This document shows positions 21,652 to 29,806 of a stretch of 64,000 bases of DNA, in pieces. The notes below the pieces were generated by a model, which was not told where the DNA came from, did no database searches, and saw only the letters and a list, made by a program, of their open reading frames with translations. The stretch's first letter is position 1. Every line of letters starts with the position of its first letter. Position numbers and translations under genes: made by a program. The stretch comes from Hyphomicrobiales bacterium. GTDB lineage: Bacteria > Pseudomonadota > Alphaproteobacteria > Rhizobiales > Rhizobiaceae. Where the stretch lies: the NCBI GenBank assembly GCA_900467185.1, contig UBPA01000004.1:124001-188000 (forward strand). Reading direction: 5' to 3'.

Positions 21652-22224
21652 CTATTCGGTCCCGTCGATGCCGTCATCGTGAAGAAGCGTGCGCAGCTTT
21701 CCGAAGGCCAGCCGGATCCGCGACTTAACCGTGCCGAGGGGCAGGCCGGTCGACGCAGCGATTTGCGAATGCGACTGTCCGAAGAAAAAGGCGAGCTGGA
21801 TCAGCTTGAGCTGCTCGCTCGGAAGCTTGGCCAGCGCCGTGCGCACCACATCCTCCCGATCGCCGCTCTGAACGAGTTCGTCCGGCGCAGGCGGTGCGGC
21901 CGGTAACAGCAGCGGGTCCTTCTCGTCCAGCTTGCGCGTCAACTGCCGCCGCGCGGCGTCGATGCGCCGGTTTCGCGCGATCCGGAAAAGCCAGGTGGAC
22001 AGTGAGGACTTCTCGGCGTCGTAGAGATCCGCCTTGTGCCAGAGGACGATCATGACCTCCTGCACGATCTCCTCCGCCTCGTTGGACGGCGTGTTCTGCC
22101 GCAGCAGAAAGGATTTCAGCCGGGGGGCGAAAAAATGAAACAGTTCGGCGAAAGCGGCTTGGTCCCGCTGTTTCGCGACGGCATCCGCCAGCCCTGCGAA
22201 ATGCTGTCTCGCGTCCCCTGTCAT
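21652..22224 (-). CDS. ECF-type sigma-70 family sigma factor
   Basis: A 190-residue sigma factor with region 2 (NEAEEIVQEVMIVLWHKADLY, then STWLFRIARNRRIDAAR) and region 4 (LPSEQLKLIQLAFFFGQSHSQIAASTGLPLGTVKSRIR). It has no regions 1 or 3, so it is of the extracytoplasmic-function class. The frame runs to a TTG at 22272, but the ATG at 22224 has GAAGGCAGG just before it. No anti-sigma or ChrR-like gene adjoins it, which is unusual. It is divergent from an IalB-family gene. Confidence 0.88.
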   Translation of the reverse strand: MTGDARQHFAGLADAVAKQRDQAAFAELFHFFAPRLKSFLLRQNTPSNEAEEIVQEVMIVLWHKADLYDAEKSSLSTWLFRIARNRRIDAARRQLTRKLDEKDPLLLPAAPPAPDELVQSGDREDVVRTALAKLPSEQLKLIQLAFFFGQSHSQIAASTGLPLGTVKSRIRLAFGKLRTLLHDDGIDGTE

Positions 22225-22640
22225 GCCTGCCTTCAGGGCCTCCGAGCCCAAGATCTGGTGTATGTGAAACAAGAGGTAAAGCTGATTCGGAAAACGTCAA
22301 ACTGTTGCCCGATTCTTTGTGACATTACCGGCCCATCGGGGTGAATTTATCGCGAAATCGGACTGTTTCCGATCCTACCTGACCCGTTCGAAACACGTAG
22401 ACAGCCGCAGACTGCGGATGTCGGCGGCGCGTCGAACCCGAAAGCCCCGATAGGACGAACAGGCTGTCTGAGAGCGCCATCCAGGACGAAGGCAGTTGCG
22501 TACCGTTTCCGCACGTTCCCGCCTTATTCTTGTGGTGTTGACGGTTTGGTAACCTGAATGAAGTCACAATAATCGTAATCGCGACCATGCATCGCCCGGC
22601 ATCGGACGGGCGCTGGCAGCAAGACAACCGGCAGGACAAG
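22225..22640. other. 416-bp divergent intergenic region (ECF sigma / IalB)
   Basis: There is no gene. A small inverted repeat ATCGGA-CTGTT-TCCGAT lies at 22357-22373. A TTGACG at 22538-22543 faces the IalB gene but lacks a convincing -10 at normal spacing. A second TTGACG on the minus strand near 22290 faces the sigma gene, likewise without a clear partner, so either promoter may need the ECF factor itself. Confidence 0.4.
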
Positions 22641-23144
22641 ATGTTTGTAAGACAGCTCTCAACCGCACTCGCACTCCTTCTCGCTGGCGCAGGCATCGCT
22701 TCGGCACAGTCTCCGACGCGCATCCAGCAGTTCAACGCCTGGGGGGCCTATTCCTACCAGTCGGGCAAGTCGAAGGTCTGCTACGTCCTGTCGGTGCCGA
22801 AGGAAAAGAGCCCCGCCAATGTCGATCACGGCGATATCTTCTTCCTGGTCTCGCAGCGTCCCGGACAGAACATTTCCTACGAGCCGCAGGCGATGATGGG
22901 CTATGCCCTTCAGGAAAACTCCAAGGTCACCGTGACGATCGATGCCAAGAACTTCACGCTGTTCACCAAGGGCAACTCCGCCTGGGTCGAGAACGCCGCC
23001 GAAGAGCCCGCTCTGGTGGCGGCCATGAAGGTCGGCAAGGCCATGTCCGTCGTTGCAAAGTCGCGCAAGGGCACGCAGACAAACTATTCCTACTCGCTCT
23101 CCGGCATCTCGGCGGCCCTGAAGCAGATCGAAAGCTGCAAGTAA
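22641..23144 (+). CDS. invasion-associated locus B (IalB) family protein
   Basis: A 167-residue exported protein. A clear signal peptide (QLSTALALLLAGAGIASAQ) is followed by the IalB fold with SKVCYVLSVP and a C-terminal Cys (IESCK), the pair expected to form a disulfide. Bartonella IalB supports erythrocyte invasion, but free-living rhizobia also carry family members of unknown role. The ATG at 22641 follows AGGACA by five bases. Confidence 0.85.
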   Translation: MFVRQLSTALALLLAGAGIASAQSPTRIQQFNAWGAYSYQSGKSKVCYVLSVPKEKSPANVDHGDIFFLVSQRPGQNISYEPQAMMGYALQENSKVTVTIDAKNFTLFTKGNSAWVENAAEEPALVAAMKVGKAMSVVAKSRKGTQTNYSYSLSGISAALKQIESCK

Positions 23145-23169
23145 GGCCCTCTGCACAGCGAATCGATGG

Positions 23170-23191
23170 AAGGCCGGCCTCGCCGGCCTTT
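23170..23191 (+). terminator. IalB gene terminator
   Basis: A 9-bp perfect stem AAGGCCGGC / GCCGGCCTT with loop CTC lies 25 bases after the stop. The T tail is short. Confidence 0.65.
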
Positions 23192-23399
23192 GTCGTTTCG
23201 CCTGCACAGCGCCCGCCTGCAGGAGGTGACGCCCGGCCAAATTCGTGCTAGACGCCGCAACAACGACATGCCGCACGGGTGAGACGCTCCCCATGCGCCT
23301 TATAGTGCCTGCTTCCGTTCCGCCCTGCCGTCCCTCTCGTCCAGCCGACCGGAGGAACCGTTCGGCGTTGCGGGCAAAGCTGCGACAGGAACACCGTTT

Positions 23400-24629
23400 A
23401 TGACCGACATGCTTTCCCTTGACCGCCCCGCACGTCCTGCCACACGGCCGGCGGCACTGCAGGAGATGCCCTCCCTCATCGGCCTCACCCGCGAGGAGAT
23501 GGGCAAGGCGCTGGCCGAGGTCGGCGTGGCCGAGCGGCAGGTGAAGATGCGCGTCAGCCAGCTCTGGCATTGGCTCTATGTCCGCGGCGTCTCGGATTTC
23601 GACCATATGACAAACGTCTCCAAGGATATGCGGGAGACCCTGAAACGGCACTTCACCATTGCCCGGCCCGAGGTCGTGGAAGAGCAGATCTCCACCGACG
23701 GGACGCGGAAATGGCTGCTGCGCTTTCCGGCACGCGGTGCCGGTCGCCCGGTCGAGATCGAGACGGTCTATATCCCCGAGGAAGGCCGAGGAACGCTCTG
23801 CATCTCCAGCCAGGTCGGCTGCACGCTCACCTGTTCCTTCTGCCACACGGGCACGCAGAAGCTCGTGCGCAACCTGACGGCGGAGGAGATCCTCGCCCAG
23901 CTGCTGCTCGCCCGCGACCGCCTCGGCGACTTTCCGGATCGCGACACGCCCCCCGGCACGATCGCGCCGGCCGAAGGCCGCAAGGTCTCCAACGTCGTGA
24001 TGATGGGCATGGGCGAACCGCTCTACAACTTCGAAAGCGTCAAGACCGCGCTGCTGATTGCAACCGATGGCGATGGCCTGTCCCTGTCGAAGCGCCGCGT
24101 GACGCTGTCGACCTCGGGCATCGTGCCGGAAATCTACCGCACCGGCGAGGAAATCGGCGTCATGCTCGCGATCTCGCTCCATGCCGTACGCGACGACCTG
24201 CGCGACATGCTGGTGCCGATCAACAAGAAATATCCGCTGAAGGACCTGATGGACGCCTGCCGCGCCTATCCCGGCCTCTCCAATGCCCGCCGCATCACCT
24301 TCGAATATGTGATGCTGGAAGGTGTGAACGACAGTCTGGAAGATGCCAAGGAGCTGGTGAAACTCCTGAAGGGCGTGCCCGCCAAGATCAACCTCATCCC
24401 GTTCAATCCCTGGCCGGGCACGAACTATCAGTGTTCCCAATGGGACCAGATCGAGAAATTCGCCGATTTCATCAATGCCGCCGGCTACGCCTCGCCCATC
24501 CGCACCCCCCGCGGCCGGGACATCCTGGCCGCCTGTGGCCAGCTGAAGTCGGAGTCCGAGCGCATGCGCAAGGTCGATCGCATGGCCTTCGAAGCGATGA
24601 TGATCGCCAATCACGGCGCCGACGATTGA
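23400..24629 (+). CDS. rlmN: 23S rRNA A2503 / tRNA A37 methyltransferase RlmN
   Basis: A 409-residue radical SAM enzyme that methylates C2 of adenine 2503 in 23S rRNA and of adenine 37 in some tRNAs. The cluster cysteines are Cys141, Cys145 and Cys148 in [11 protein letters not shown]. The methyl-carrier Cys is in the C-terminal [10 protein letters not shown], and GMGEPLYNF is the SAM-site GEP-like motif. Full length with no anomaly. Two tiny genes follow at once. Confidence 0.96.
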   Translation: MTDMLSLDRPARPATRPAALQEMPSLIGLTREEMGKALAEVGVAERQVKMRVSQLWHWLYVRGVSDFDHMTNVSKDMRETLKRHFTIARPEVVEEQISTDGTRKWLLRFPARGAGRPVEIETVYIPEEGRGTLCISSQVGCTLTCSFCHTGTQKLVRNLTAEEILAQLLLARDRLGDFPDRDTPPGTIAPAEGRKVSNVVMMGMGEPLYNFESVKTALLIATDGDGLSLSKRRVTLSTSGIVPEIYRTGEEIGVMLAISLHAVRDDLRDMLVPINKKYPLKDLMDACRAYPGLSNARRITFEYVMLEGVNDSLEDAKELVKLLKGVPAKINLIPFNPWPGTNYQCSQWDQIEKFADFINAAGYASPIRTPRGRDILAACGQLKSESERMRKVDRMAFEAMMIANHGADD

Positions 24630-24630
24630 G

Positions 24631-24855
24631 ATGAGCCTGATCCACAACGAGCGAACGAAGCTGACGGCGACCTATTTCAATGGCGCCGCGATCTCCATTT
24701 TCGCCATCGGTGGATTTGCTCCCGTCGCTGCCGGCTTCGGCAGCGGCCTTCAAACCGTCACGATCTCGTCAAGCCTGACGAGCGTCGTTTGTGTTTCCAC
24801 GTCGATCATACTACATTTACTGGCAAGACGTGTCCTGAAGGGATTGATCGCATGA
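24631..24855 (+). CDS. small membrane protein, unknown
   Basis: A 74-residue protein with two hydrophobic segments (about 18-37 and 43-66) separated by a Ser/Thr-rich turn, and no recognisable domain. It starts one base after the rlmN stop, and its own stop overlaps the next ATG. It appears to be the first of a translationally coupled pair. I do not recognise a function. Confidence 0.6.
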   Translation: MSLIHNERTKLTATYFNGAAISIFAIGGFAPVAAGFGSGLQTVTISSSLTSVVCVSTSIILHLLARRVLKGLIA

Positions 24856-24977
24856 CCATCGCACAGTTCATGACCTTTCTGATCAGCCCGGCCGCCGCGA
24901 TCGGCTTCGGGCTCATCATGCTCCGCATCACGCGTCGCGACCAGAAGCGAGAGCTTGCGAAGAAGCACGCGCATTGA
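24852..24977 (+). CDS. very small membrane protein, unknown
   Basis: A 41-residue peptide with one transmembrane helix (FMTFLISPAAAIGFGLIML) and a strongly basic tail (RITRRDQKRELAKKHAH), giving an N-out, C-in topology by charge. It begins within the stop of the preceding small gene (ATGA). The frame is open to 24789, but the coupled ATG at 24852 is the better start. It ends seven bases before the convergent LysE gene. Confidence 0.55.
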   Translation: MTIAQFMTFLISPAAAIGFGLIMLRITRRDQKRELAKKHAH

Positions 24978-24984
24978 CCTTCGA

Positions 24985-25626
24985 TCACCGCGCCTGCGTC
25001 AGCACGATCTTCACCGCGAACAACGAGAACACCCCGGCAAACACGTAGTCGATGCTGCGCATGACGCCCGGTCGTGCCTGAAGCCATCCCGAAAGCCGGT
25101 CCGCCGTCAGCACGACCGCGATGTTGATCGGCAGGGACACGGCGATCAGGATCAGTCCGAGCACGATCAGCTTCGTTCTCAGGTTCGGATCGCCAGCCGT
25201 GACGAATTGCGGCAGGAAGGTCATGAAGAAGATGATGACCTTGGGATTGAGCAGATTGACCGACAGGCCGGACAGGATATTCGCCACCGGCGAGGCCTTG
25301 GGAGCCGCCACCCGCTTGACCGACAGGCTCGACCCGTAGCGGATCGCCTGAACGGCGATATAGAGCAGATAGGCGGCACCACCGGTTTTCAGGACGAAGA
25401 ACGCGGTCGGCGATGCCGTGACCAGCGCCGAGACGCCGAAGGCGACGAGGAATGTGTGCACGAGGCACCCCAGATTGGTCCCCAGACTGACCTGAAAGGC
25501 CGCTGCCCGCCCTTGGCTGAGCGCCCGGCTGATCCACAGCGTCATGTCGGGGCCGGGCGTGATCGCAAGCAGAAGGCTTGCGGCGGCAAAAGCCAGCAGC
25601 GTCGGCAGGCTGGGAATGAAGTCCAT
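24985..25626 (-). CDS. LysE family amino acid exporter
   Basis: A 213-residue, six-helix inner membrane protein of the LysE/RhtB family. The N-terminal ITPGPDM motif and SLGTNLGCLVH stretch are diagnostic. Family members export amino acids or homoserine-like compounds; the substrate cannot be told. It is divergent from tenA, with 96 bp between starts. Confidence 0.88.
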   Translation of the reverse strand: MDFIPSLPTLLAFAAASLLLAITPGPDMTLWISRALSQGRAAAFQVSLGTNLGCLVHTFLVAFGVSALVTASPTAFFVLKTGGAAYLLYIAVQAIRYGSSLSVKRVAAPKASPVANILSGLSVNLLNPKVIIFFMTFLPQFVTAGDPNLRTKLIVLGLILIAVSLPINIAVVLTADRLSGWLQARPGVMRSIDYVFAGVFSLFAVKIVLTQAR

Positions 25627-25722
25627 GGCATCGTCTCGCAGAAGGGTTCTGTGCTTCCCCAGCTTTTGCAGCTATTCCCAGGCAAGGCAAGAACCTCCCC
25701 ATCCTCGCTGAAAGGCACCCGT

Positions 25723-26385
25723 ATGATATCGTCTTTCGAAACGCTGAAGATCCGAAATGCCCGGGACTGGCAGGCCTATCGCGAGCATGACTTCGTGTGC
25801 CGGCTGGGCGCGGGAACGCTGCCTGAAGAGGCCTTCCGCCATTATCTCAAGCAGGACTACCTCTTTCTCGTCCAGTTCGCCCGCGCCTGGGGCCTTGCCG
25901 TCTACAAGAGCCGCGATCTCGATGAAATCCGCCAGGGGCTGGACAGTCTGAAGGCCATTGTGGACGTGGAGATCGGTCTGCATGTCGGCTACTGCGCCGA
26001 ATGGGGCATTCCGGAAAACGCGCTCGTCGACCTCCCGCCATCGCCCGCGACCCTCGCCTATACCGATTACGTTCTCGAAACCGGCATGCACGGAAACCTG
26101 CTCGACCTGCATGTGGCCCTAGCGCCCTGCATCATCGGCTATGGCGAGATTGCGCTCTGGCTTCAGGCCCAGCCCTTCCTGAAGACGGACGGAAATCCCT
26201 ATATGGCCTGGATCGAGATGTATGCGAGCCCCGACTATCAGGCGCTCGTGCGAAGCGAGATCGACTGGCTCGACGGCCGGCTTGCGCGCCTGGACGACGC
26301 GGCCGTCGCGCGTCTCTGCGCGATTTTCGGCACTGCGACCCGGCTGGAGGCCGATTTCTGGCAGATGGGCCTCGATCTCACCTGA
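25723..26385 (+). CDS. tenA: TenA family protein (aminopyrimidine aminohydrolase-like)
   Basis: A 220-residue all-helical protein of the TenA/PqqC fold. It has the family's FRHYLKQDYLFL (Asp45) and the catalytic cysteine region HVALAPCIIGYGEI (Cys136), with a C-terminal EADFWQMG glutamate. TenA salvages thiamine pyrimidine from degraded thiamine. No other thiamine gene and no TPP riboswitch are visible beside it. AAAGG precedes the ATG at 25723 by eight bases; the upstream open frame is antisense to the LysE gene. Confidence 0.87.
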   Translation: MISSFETLKIRNARDWQAYREHDFVCRLGAGTLPEEAFRHYLKQDYLFLVQFARAWGLAVYKSRDLDEIRQGLDSLKAIVDVEIGLHVGYCAEWGIPENALVDLPPSPATLAYTDYVLETGMHGNLLDLHVALAPCIIGYGEIALWLQAQPFLKTDGNPYMAWIEMYASPDYQALVRSEIDWLDGRLARLDDAAVARLCAIFGTATRLEADFWQMGLDLT

Positions 26386-26424
26386 CCGAGGCCATGCTGC
26401 GCTCGTGATTTTCTCTTGAGGCGG

Positions 26425-26462
26425 GATTTCGGATTTCGGGAATATGCAGTAAGAGTTCCGCC
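26425..26462 (+). promoter_or_regulatory. shared upstream element, argG copy
   Basis: 38 bases beginning GATTTCGG and containing ATGCAGTAAGA match, without gaps, 28 of 38 bases upstream of the histidine kinase gene (54673-54710). A TTGAGG lies just upstream at 26416-26421, so this may overlap the argG promoter. Confidence 0.35.
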
Positions 26463-26539
26463 ATTTCGAAGAGATAACGGCGCATTCTGCCGTCGTTCAT
26501 CCCCTCTACGCGCGTTTACCCCAGACGGAACGGATCACC

Positions 26540-27763
26540 ATGGCACTTCCCAAAGACGTCAAGAAGGTCGTGCTCGCTTATTCGGGCGGGCTCGACACCT
26601 CCATCATCCTCAAGTGGCTGCAGACGGAACTCGGCGCGGAGGTCGTGACCTTCACCGCCGATCTCGGGCAGGGCGAGGAACTGGAGCCGGCGCGCAAGAA
26701 GGCCGAGATGATGGGCATCAAGGACATCTTCATCAAGGATGTCCGCGAGGAGTTCGTCCGCGACTTCGTCTTCCCGATGTTCCGCGCCAATGCCGTCTAT
26801 GAAGGCGTCTACCTGCTCGGCACGTCGATCGCCCGCCCGCTGATCTCCAAGCACCTGATCGACATCGCCCGGGAAACCGGCGCCGACGCGATCGCGCACG
26901 GTGCGACCGGCAAGGGCAACGACCAGGTCCGCTTCGAGCTTTCGGCCTATGCGCTCAACCCCGACATCAAGATCATCGCCCCCTGGCGCGACTGGTCGTT
27001 CAAGAGCCGCACCGATCTTCTCGAATTCGCCGAAAAACACCAGATCCCGGTCGCCAAGGACAAGAAGGGCGAGGCGCCCTTCTCCGTCGATGCCAACCTT
27101 CTGCACTCGTCGTCCGAAGGCAAGGTCCTGGAGGATCCGGCCCAGGAAGCACCGAACTACGTCTACATGCGCACCATTTCCCCGGAGGAAGCGCCCGACG
27201 TCGCGACCACCGTCAAGATCGGCTTCCGCAAGGGCGACGCCGTCTCGATCGACGGCAAGGAATTGAGCCCCGCCTCGATCCTCACCGCCCTGAACGCACT
27301 CGGCCGCGACAACGGCATCGGCCGTCTCGATCTGGTGGAAAACCGCTTCGTCGGCATGAAGTCGCGCGGCATCTATGAGACGCCCGGCGGCACCATCCTG
27401 CTGGCCGCCCACCGCGCCATCGAAAGCATCACGCTCGACCGCGGTGCCGCCCACCTCAAGGACGAGATCATGCCGCGCTATGCGGAGCTGATCTATTACG
27501 GCTTCTGGTTCTCGCCCGAGCGCGACATGCTGCAGGCCCTGATCGACAAGAGCCAGGAGCATGTGGAAGGCGAAGTGACCCTGAAGCTCTACAAGGGCAA
27601 TGTCATGGTCATCGGCCGCGAAAGTGCCAAGTCGCTCTACTCCGACAAGCTCGTCACCTTCGAGGACGACCAGGGCGCCTACGACCAGAAGGACGCTGCC
27701 GGCTTCATCAAGCTCAATGCGCTGCGCCTGCGCACGCTTGCGGCCCGCAACCGCACCAAGTAA
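26540..27763 (+). CDS. argG: argininosuccinate synthase
   Basis: A 407-residue enzyme joining citrulline and aspartate with ATP in arginine synthesis. The ATP-pyrophosphatase P-loop [11 protein letters not shown] is near the N-terminus, followed by [13 protein letters not shown] and the [18 protein letters not shown] region. Full length, starting at the ATG at 26540. It stands alone, followed by a convergent efflux pump gene. Confidence 0.97.
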   Translation: MALPKDVKKVVLAYSGGLDTSIILKWLQTELGAEVVTFTADLGQGEELEPARKKAEMMGIKDIFIKDVREEFVRDFVFPMFRANAVYEGVYLLGTSIARPLISKHLIDIARETGADAIAHGATGKGNDQVRFELSAYALNPDIKIIAPWRDWSFKSRTDLLEFAEKHQIPVAKDKKGEAPFSVDANLLHSSSEGKVLEDPAQEAPNYVYMRTISPEEAPDVATTVKIGFRKGDAVSIDGKELSPASILTALNALGRDNGIGRLDLVENRFVGMKSRGIYETPGGTILLAAHRAIESITLDRGAAHLKDEIMPRYAELIYYGFWFSPERDMLQALIDKSQEHVEGEVTLKLYKGNVMVIGRESAKSLYSDKLVTFEDDQGAYDQKDAAGFIKLNALRLRTLAARNRTK

Positions 27764-27799
27764 GCCGATGGGCCTGCGGCCGGGCGACCGGTCGCGGGC

Positions 27800-28993
27800 C
27801 TATTCCGCAGGTGTCTCCACGGCGCTCTGCGTCAGGCGCACGAACGCCCCGTAGGAAACGACGGCGCCGAGACACATCAGCGGAATGATCGTGCCGAACG
27901 CCATCAACGGCACGCCGACAAGTGCCGCCGCCAGCCCGCCCAGAAACCCGCTCGCCATCTGGATGAAGCCGAGCATGGCGGACGCGGAGCCCGCGATGTG
28001 CGGGAACGACTGCAACGCGGCCGTCGTCATATGCGGCGTGAGGAAGGCGATGCCGAAGCTCGAAAACGCGACCGGCGCCATGACCGAGAGATAGGTCGGC
28101 GGCAGCAGATGCGTGGAGAGCGCGATCAGCACACCGCCCGAGGCGAGCATCGCCAGCCCCACCTGCACGGACCGCTCGCCCCCGAGCCGCGCGGCCGTCA
28201 GCCGCAGGCATACCGACCCGAGAAAATAGAACCCGGACTGCATCAGCATGCCGAGCCCGAACGCTGTTGGCGACAGGCCGACCCGGTCGATCAGAATGAA
28301 AGGCAGCATGGTCGCCTGCGCGTAGAGCGAGCCGATCGCCCCGCCGAGAACGCCGGTTGCCGCGAGAAACCGGATATCGCCGAGCACCTCCAGATAGGAG
28401 GCAGCGACCCGCCGTGGCCGGGCAAGCGATGGATCGGCCCGTCCCGTCTCCCGCATGAAGACGAGCACGGAAAGAACGATCGTCAGCGAAAAGCCGATCA
28501 GCATCAAGAAGATCGCATGCCAGCCGAAAGCGGCTAGCAGCAACCCGCCGATGGCCGGCGCCATGGCCGGCCCGATCGCCAGCATGATACCGATGAGGTT
28601 CATGATCCGGGAGGCCTCGGCGCCCGTGAACTGGTCGCGCACGACGGCGCGCGCCACCGTGATGCCGACCGAGGCGCCGATGCCCTGCACCAGCCGCCCG
28701 GCAAGCAGCCATGTCACATCGGGCGCGAGCACGCAGATCAGGCCGCCGAGCGCGTTGATACCGACGAAGAGCAGCGTCGCATTCCGCCGGCCGAAGGCAT
28801 CCGAAAACGGGCCCGACACGAGCTGCGCGACGGAGAAACCGGCGAAATAGACGGTCAGCGTCAGCTTGATCATCGATTCGGTGGAGGAAAAGGCGCTCAC
28901 CAGCTGCGGCATGGCCGGCGTGTAGATCGACATGGAAATCGGCCCGAGCGTTGCCAGCAGCGCGCCCAGAATGCTAGTCCGACGCTCGCTCAT
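27800..28993 (-). CDS. Bcr/CflA-type multidrug efflux MFS transporter
   Basis: A 397-residue major facilitator with twelve hydrophobic segments. GPFSDAFGRRNATL is the loop 2-3 motif and LLAGRLVQGIGASVGITVARAVVRD is the drug:H+ antiporter signature of the Bcr/CflA branch. I start at ATG 28993; an ATG at 29017 overlaps the marR stop (ATGA) and adds eight residues, so coupling to the upstream regulator is possible. The frame is open far upstream only as antisense to the M3 peptidase gene. Confidence 0.88.
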   Translation of the reverse strand: MSERRTSILGALLATLGPISMSIYTPAMPQLVSAFSSTESMIKLTLTVYFAGFSVAQLVSGPFSDAFGRRNATLLFVGINALGGLICVLAPDVTWLLAGRLVQGIGASVGITVARAVVRDQFTGAEASRIMNLIGIMLAIGPAMAPAIGGLLLAAFGWHAIFLMLIGFSLTIVLSVLVFMRETGRADPSLARPRRVAASYLEVLGDIRFLAATGVLGGAIGSLYAQATMLPFILIDRVGLSPTAFGLGMLMQSGFYFLGSVCLRLTAARLGGERSVQVGLAMLASGGVLIALSTHLLPPTYLSVMAPVAFSSFGIAFLTPHMTTAALQSFPHIAGSASAMLGFIQMASGFLGGLAAALVGVPLMAFGTIIPLMCLGAVVSYGAFVRLTQSAVETPAE

Positions 28994-29013
28994 GCGCCCG
29001 CGGGCTCCACCTC

Positions 29014-29550
29014 TCATGAGGGCGTTCGATCCGCGGTCGCCGTCGCCTCCGCCTGTGCCGTCGCTTGCGCCTGCGTCGGCCCCGGAACGGCTGCCTGCGC
29101 CAGGTTCCGGTCGAGGTCGTGCAGGTTGTCGCGCATCATCTTCAGGCTGAGTCGCAAGACCTCGAGCGCCGCCGCATCGTGGCCCCCCGTCACCTCGTCC
29201 ATCAGCGCGCGGACATGGGTGCGGATATCCAGCAGCACGCCGTCGGCCGCCGGTGTCGCGACCACGTTCTTTGCGCGGCGGTCGGAGGGATCGGGAATGC
29301 GCTCGACGAAGCCGAGCGCCTCCAGCCGGTCGAGATAGGTCGAGAGCGTCATCGGCTCGATGCCCATGCGAATGGCGATATCCGCCTGCTTGATGCGCTG
29401 GTTGACGGCCACCTGGATGAGCGCCCGCGCCTCTCCGGGCGTGACGCCGAGATTGGCGGCATTGATTCGCCGGTCGAACGCGCTGCGCAGCAAGCGAGAA
29501 ACGTCGGTAAGAAGCATGCCGACGGTATCGGCTTCCAGTCGGACGGTCAT
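29014..29550 (-). CDS. MarR family transcriptional regulator
   Basis: A 178-residue winged-helix regulator. The MarR core runs from LLTDVSRLLRSAFDRRI through the recognition helix QADIAIRMGIEPMTLSTYLDRLEALGFVER, then the wing DPSDRRAKNVVAT. A low-complexity Ala/Thr/Gln tail (about residues 155-178) is unusual. The frame extends to 29652, but GGGAG five bases before the ATG at 29550 fixes the start. It overlaps or abuts the efflux gene it probably controls. Confidence 0.88.
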   Translation of the reverse strand: MTVRLEADTVGMLLTDVSRLLRSAFDRRINAANLGVTPGEARALIQVAVNQRIKQADIAIRMGIEPMTLSTYLDRLEALGFVERIPDPSDRRAKNVVATPAADGVLLDIRTHVRALMDEVTGGHDAAALEVLRLSLKMMRDNLHDLDRNLAQAAVPGPTQAQATAQAEATATADRTPS

Positions 29551-29639
29551 GACATCTCCCATATGCGCCGCCGCACCGGTCGTGACAGGCCCGGCTCGCC
29601 GCGACATAACGCGCGAAATCCATTCCTGTTTCAGCAGAG

Positions 29640-29649
29640 ATGCAGTAAG
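29640..29649 (+). promoter_or_regulatory. ATGCAGTAAG motif in the marR / M3 peptidase gap
   Basis: The ten bases ATGCAGTAAG recur exactly from the argG upstream element, with TTTC placed at a similar distance upstream. It lies in the same orientation as, and about 160 bases before, the M3 peptidase gene. Function is unknown. Confidence 0.25.
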
Positions 29650-29806
29650 CAATCCTTATCATTCGCAGGAGGTGCGAGCAACCGCCCTCCCTTGACGCCG
29701 GCTTTGCTAAGCGCCACCTCGCAGTGCTACCTCTGTTGCGCCGCGTTGTGAATCGCCCGACCCGACGCTTTTGAACACTGCAGGATTTTTCCGAAGGATT
29801 TTGACG

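Noticed and set aside
23570-24634. Second long plus-strand frame within rlmN
   Set aside because: It is a +1 shadow of RlmN with Arg/Pro-rich content and no family match.
25627-25722. TPP riboswitch upstream of tenA
   Set aside because: The gap is under 100 bases and lacks the THI-box conserved segments.
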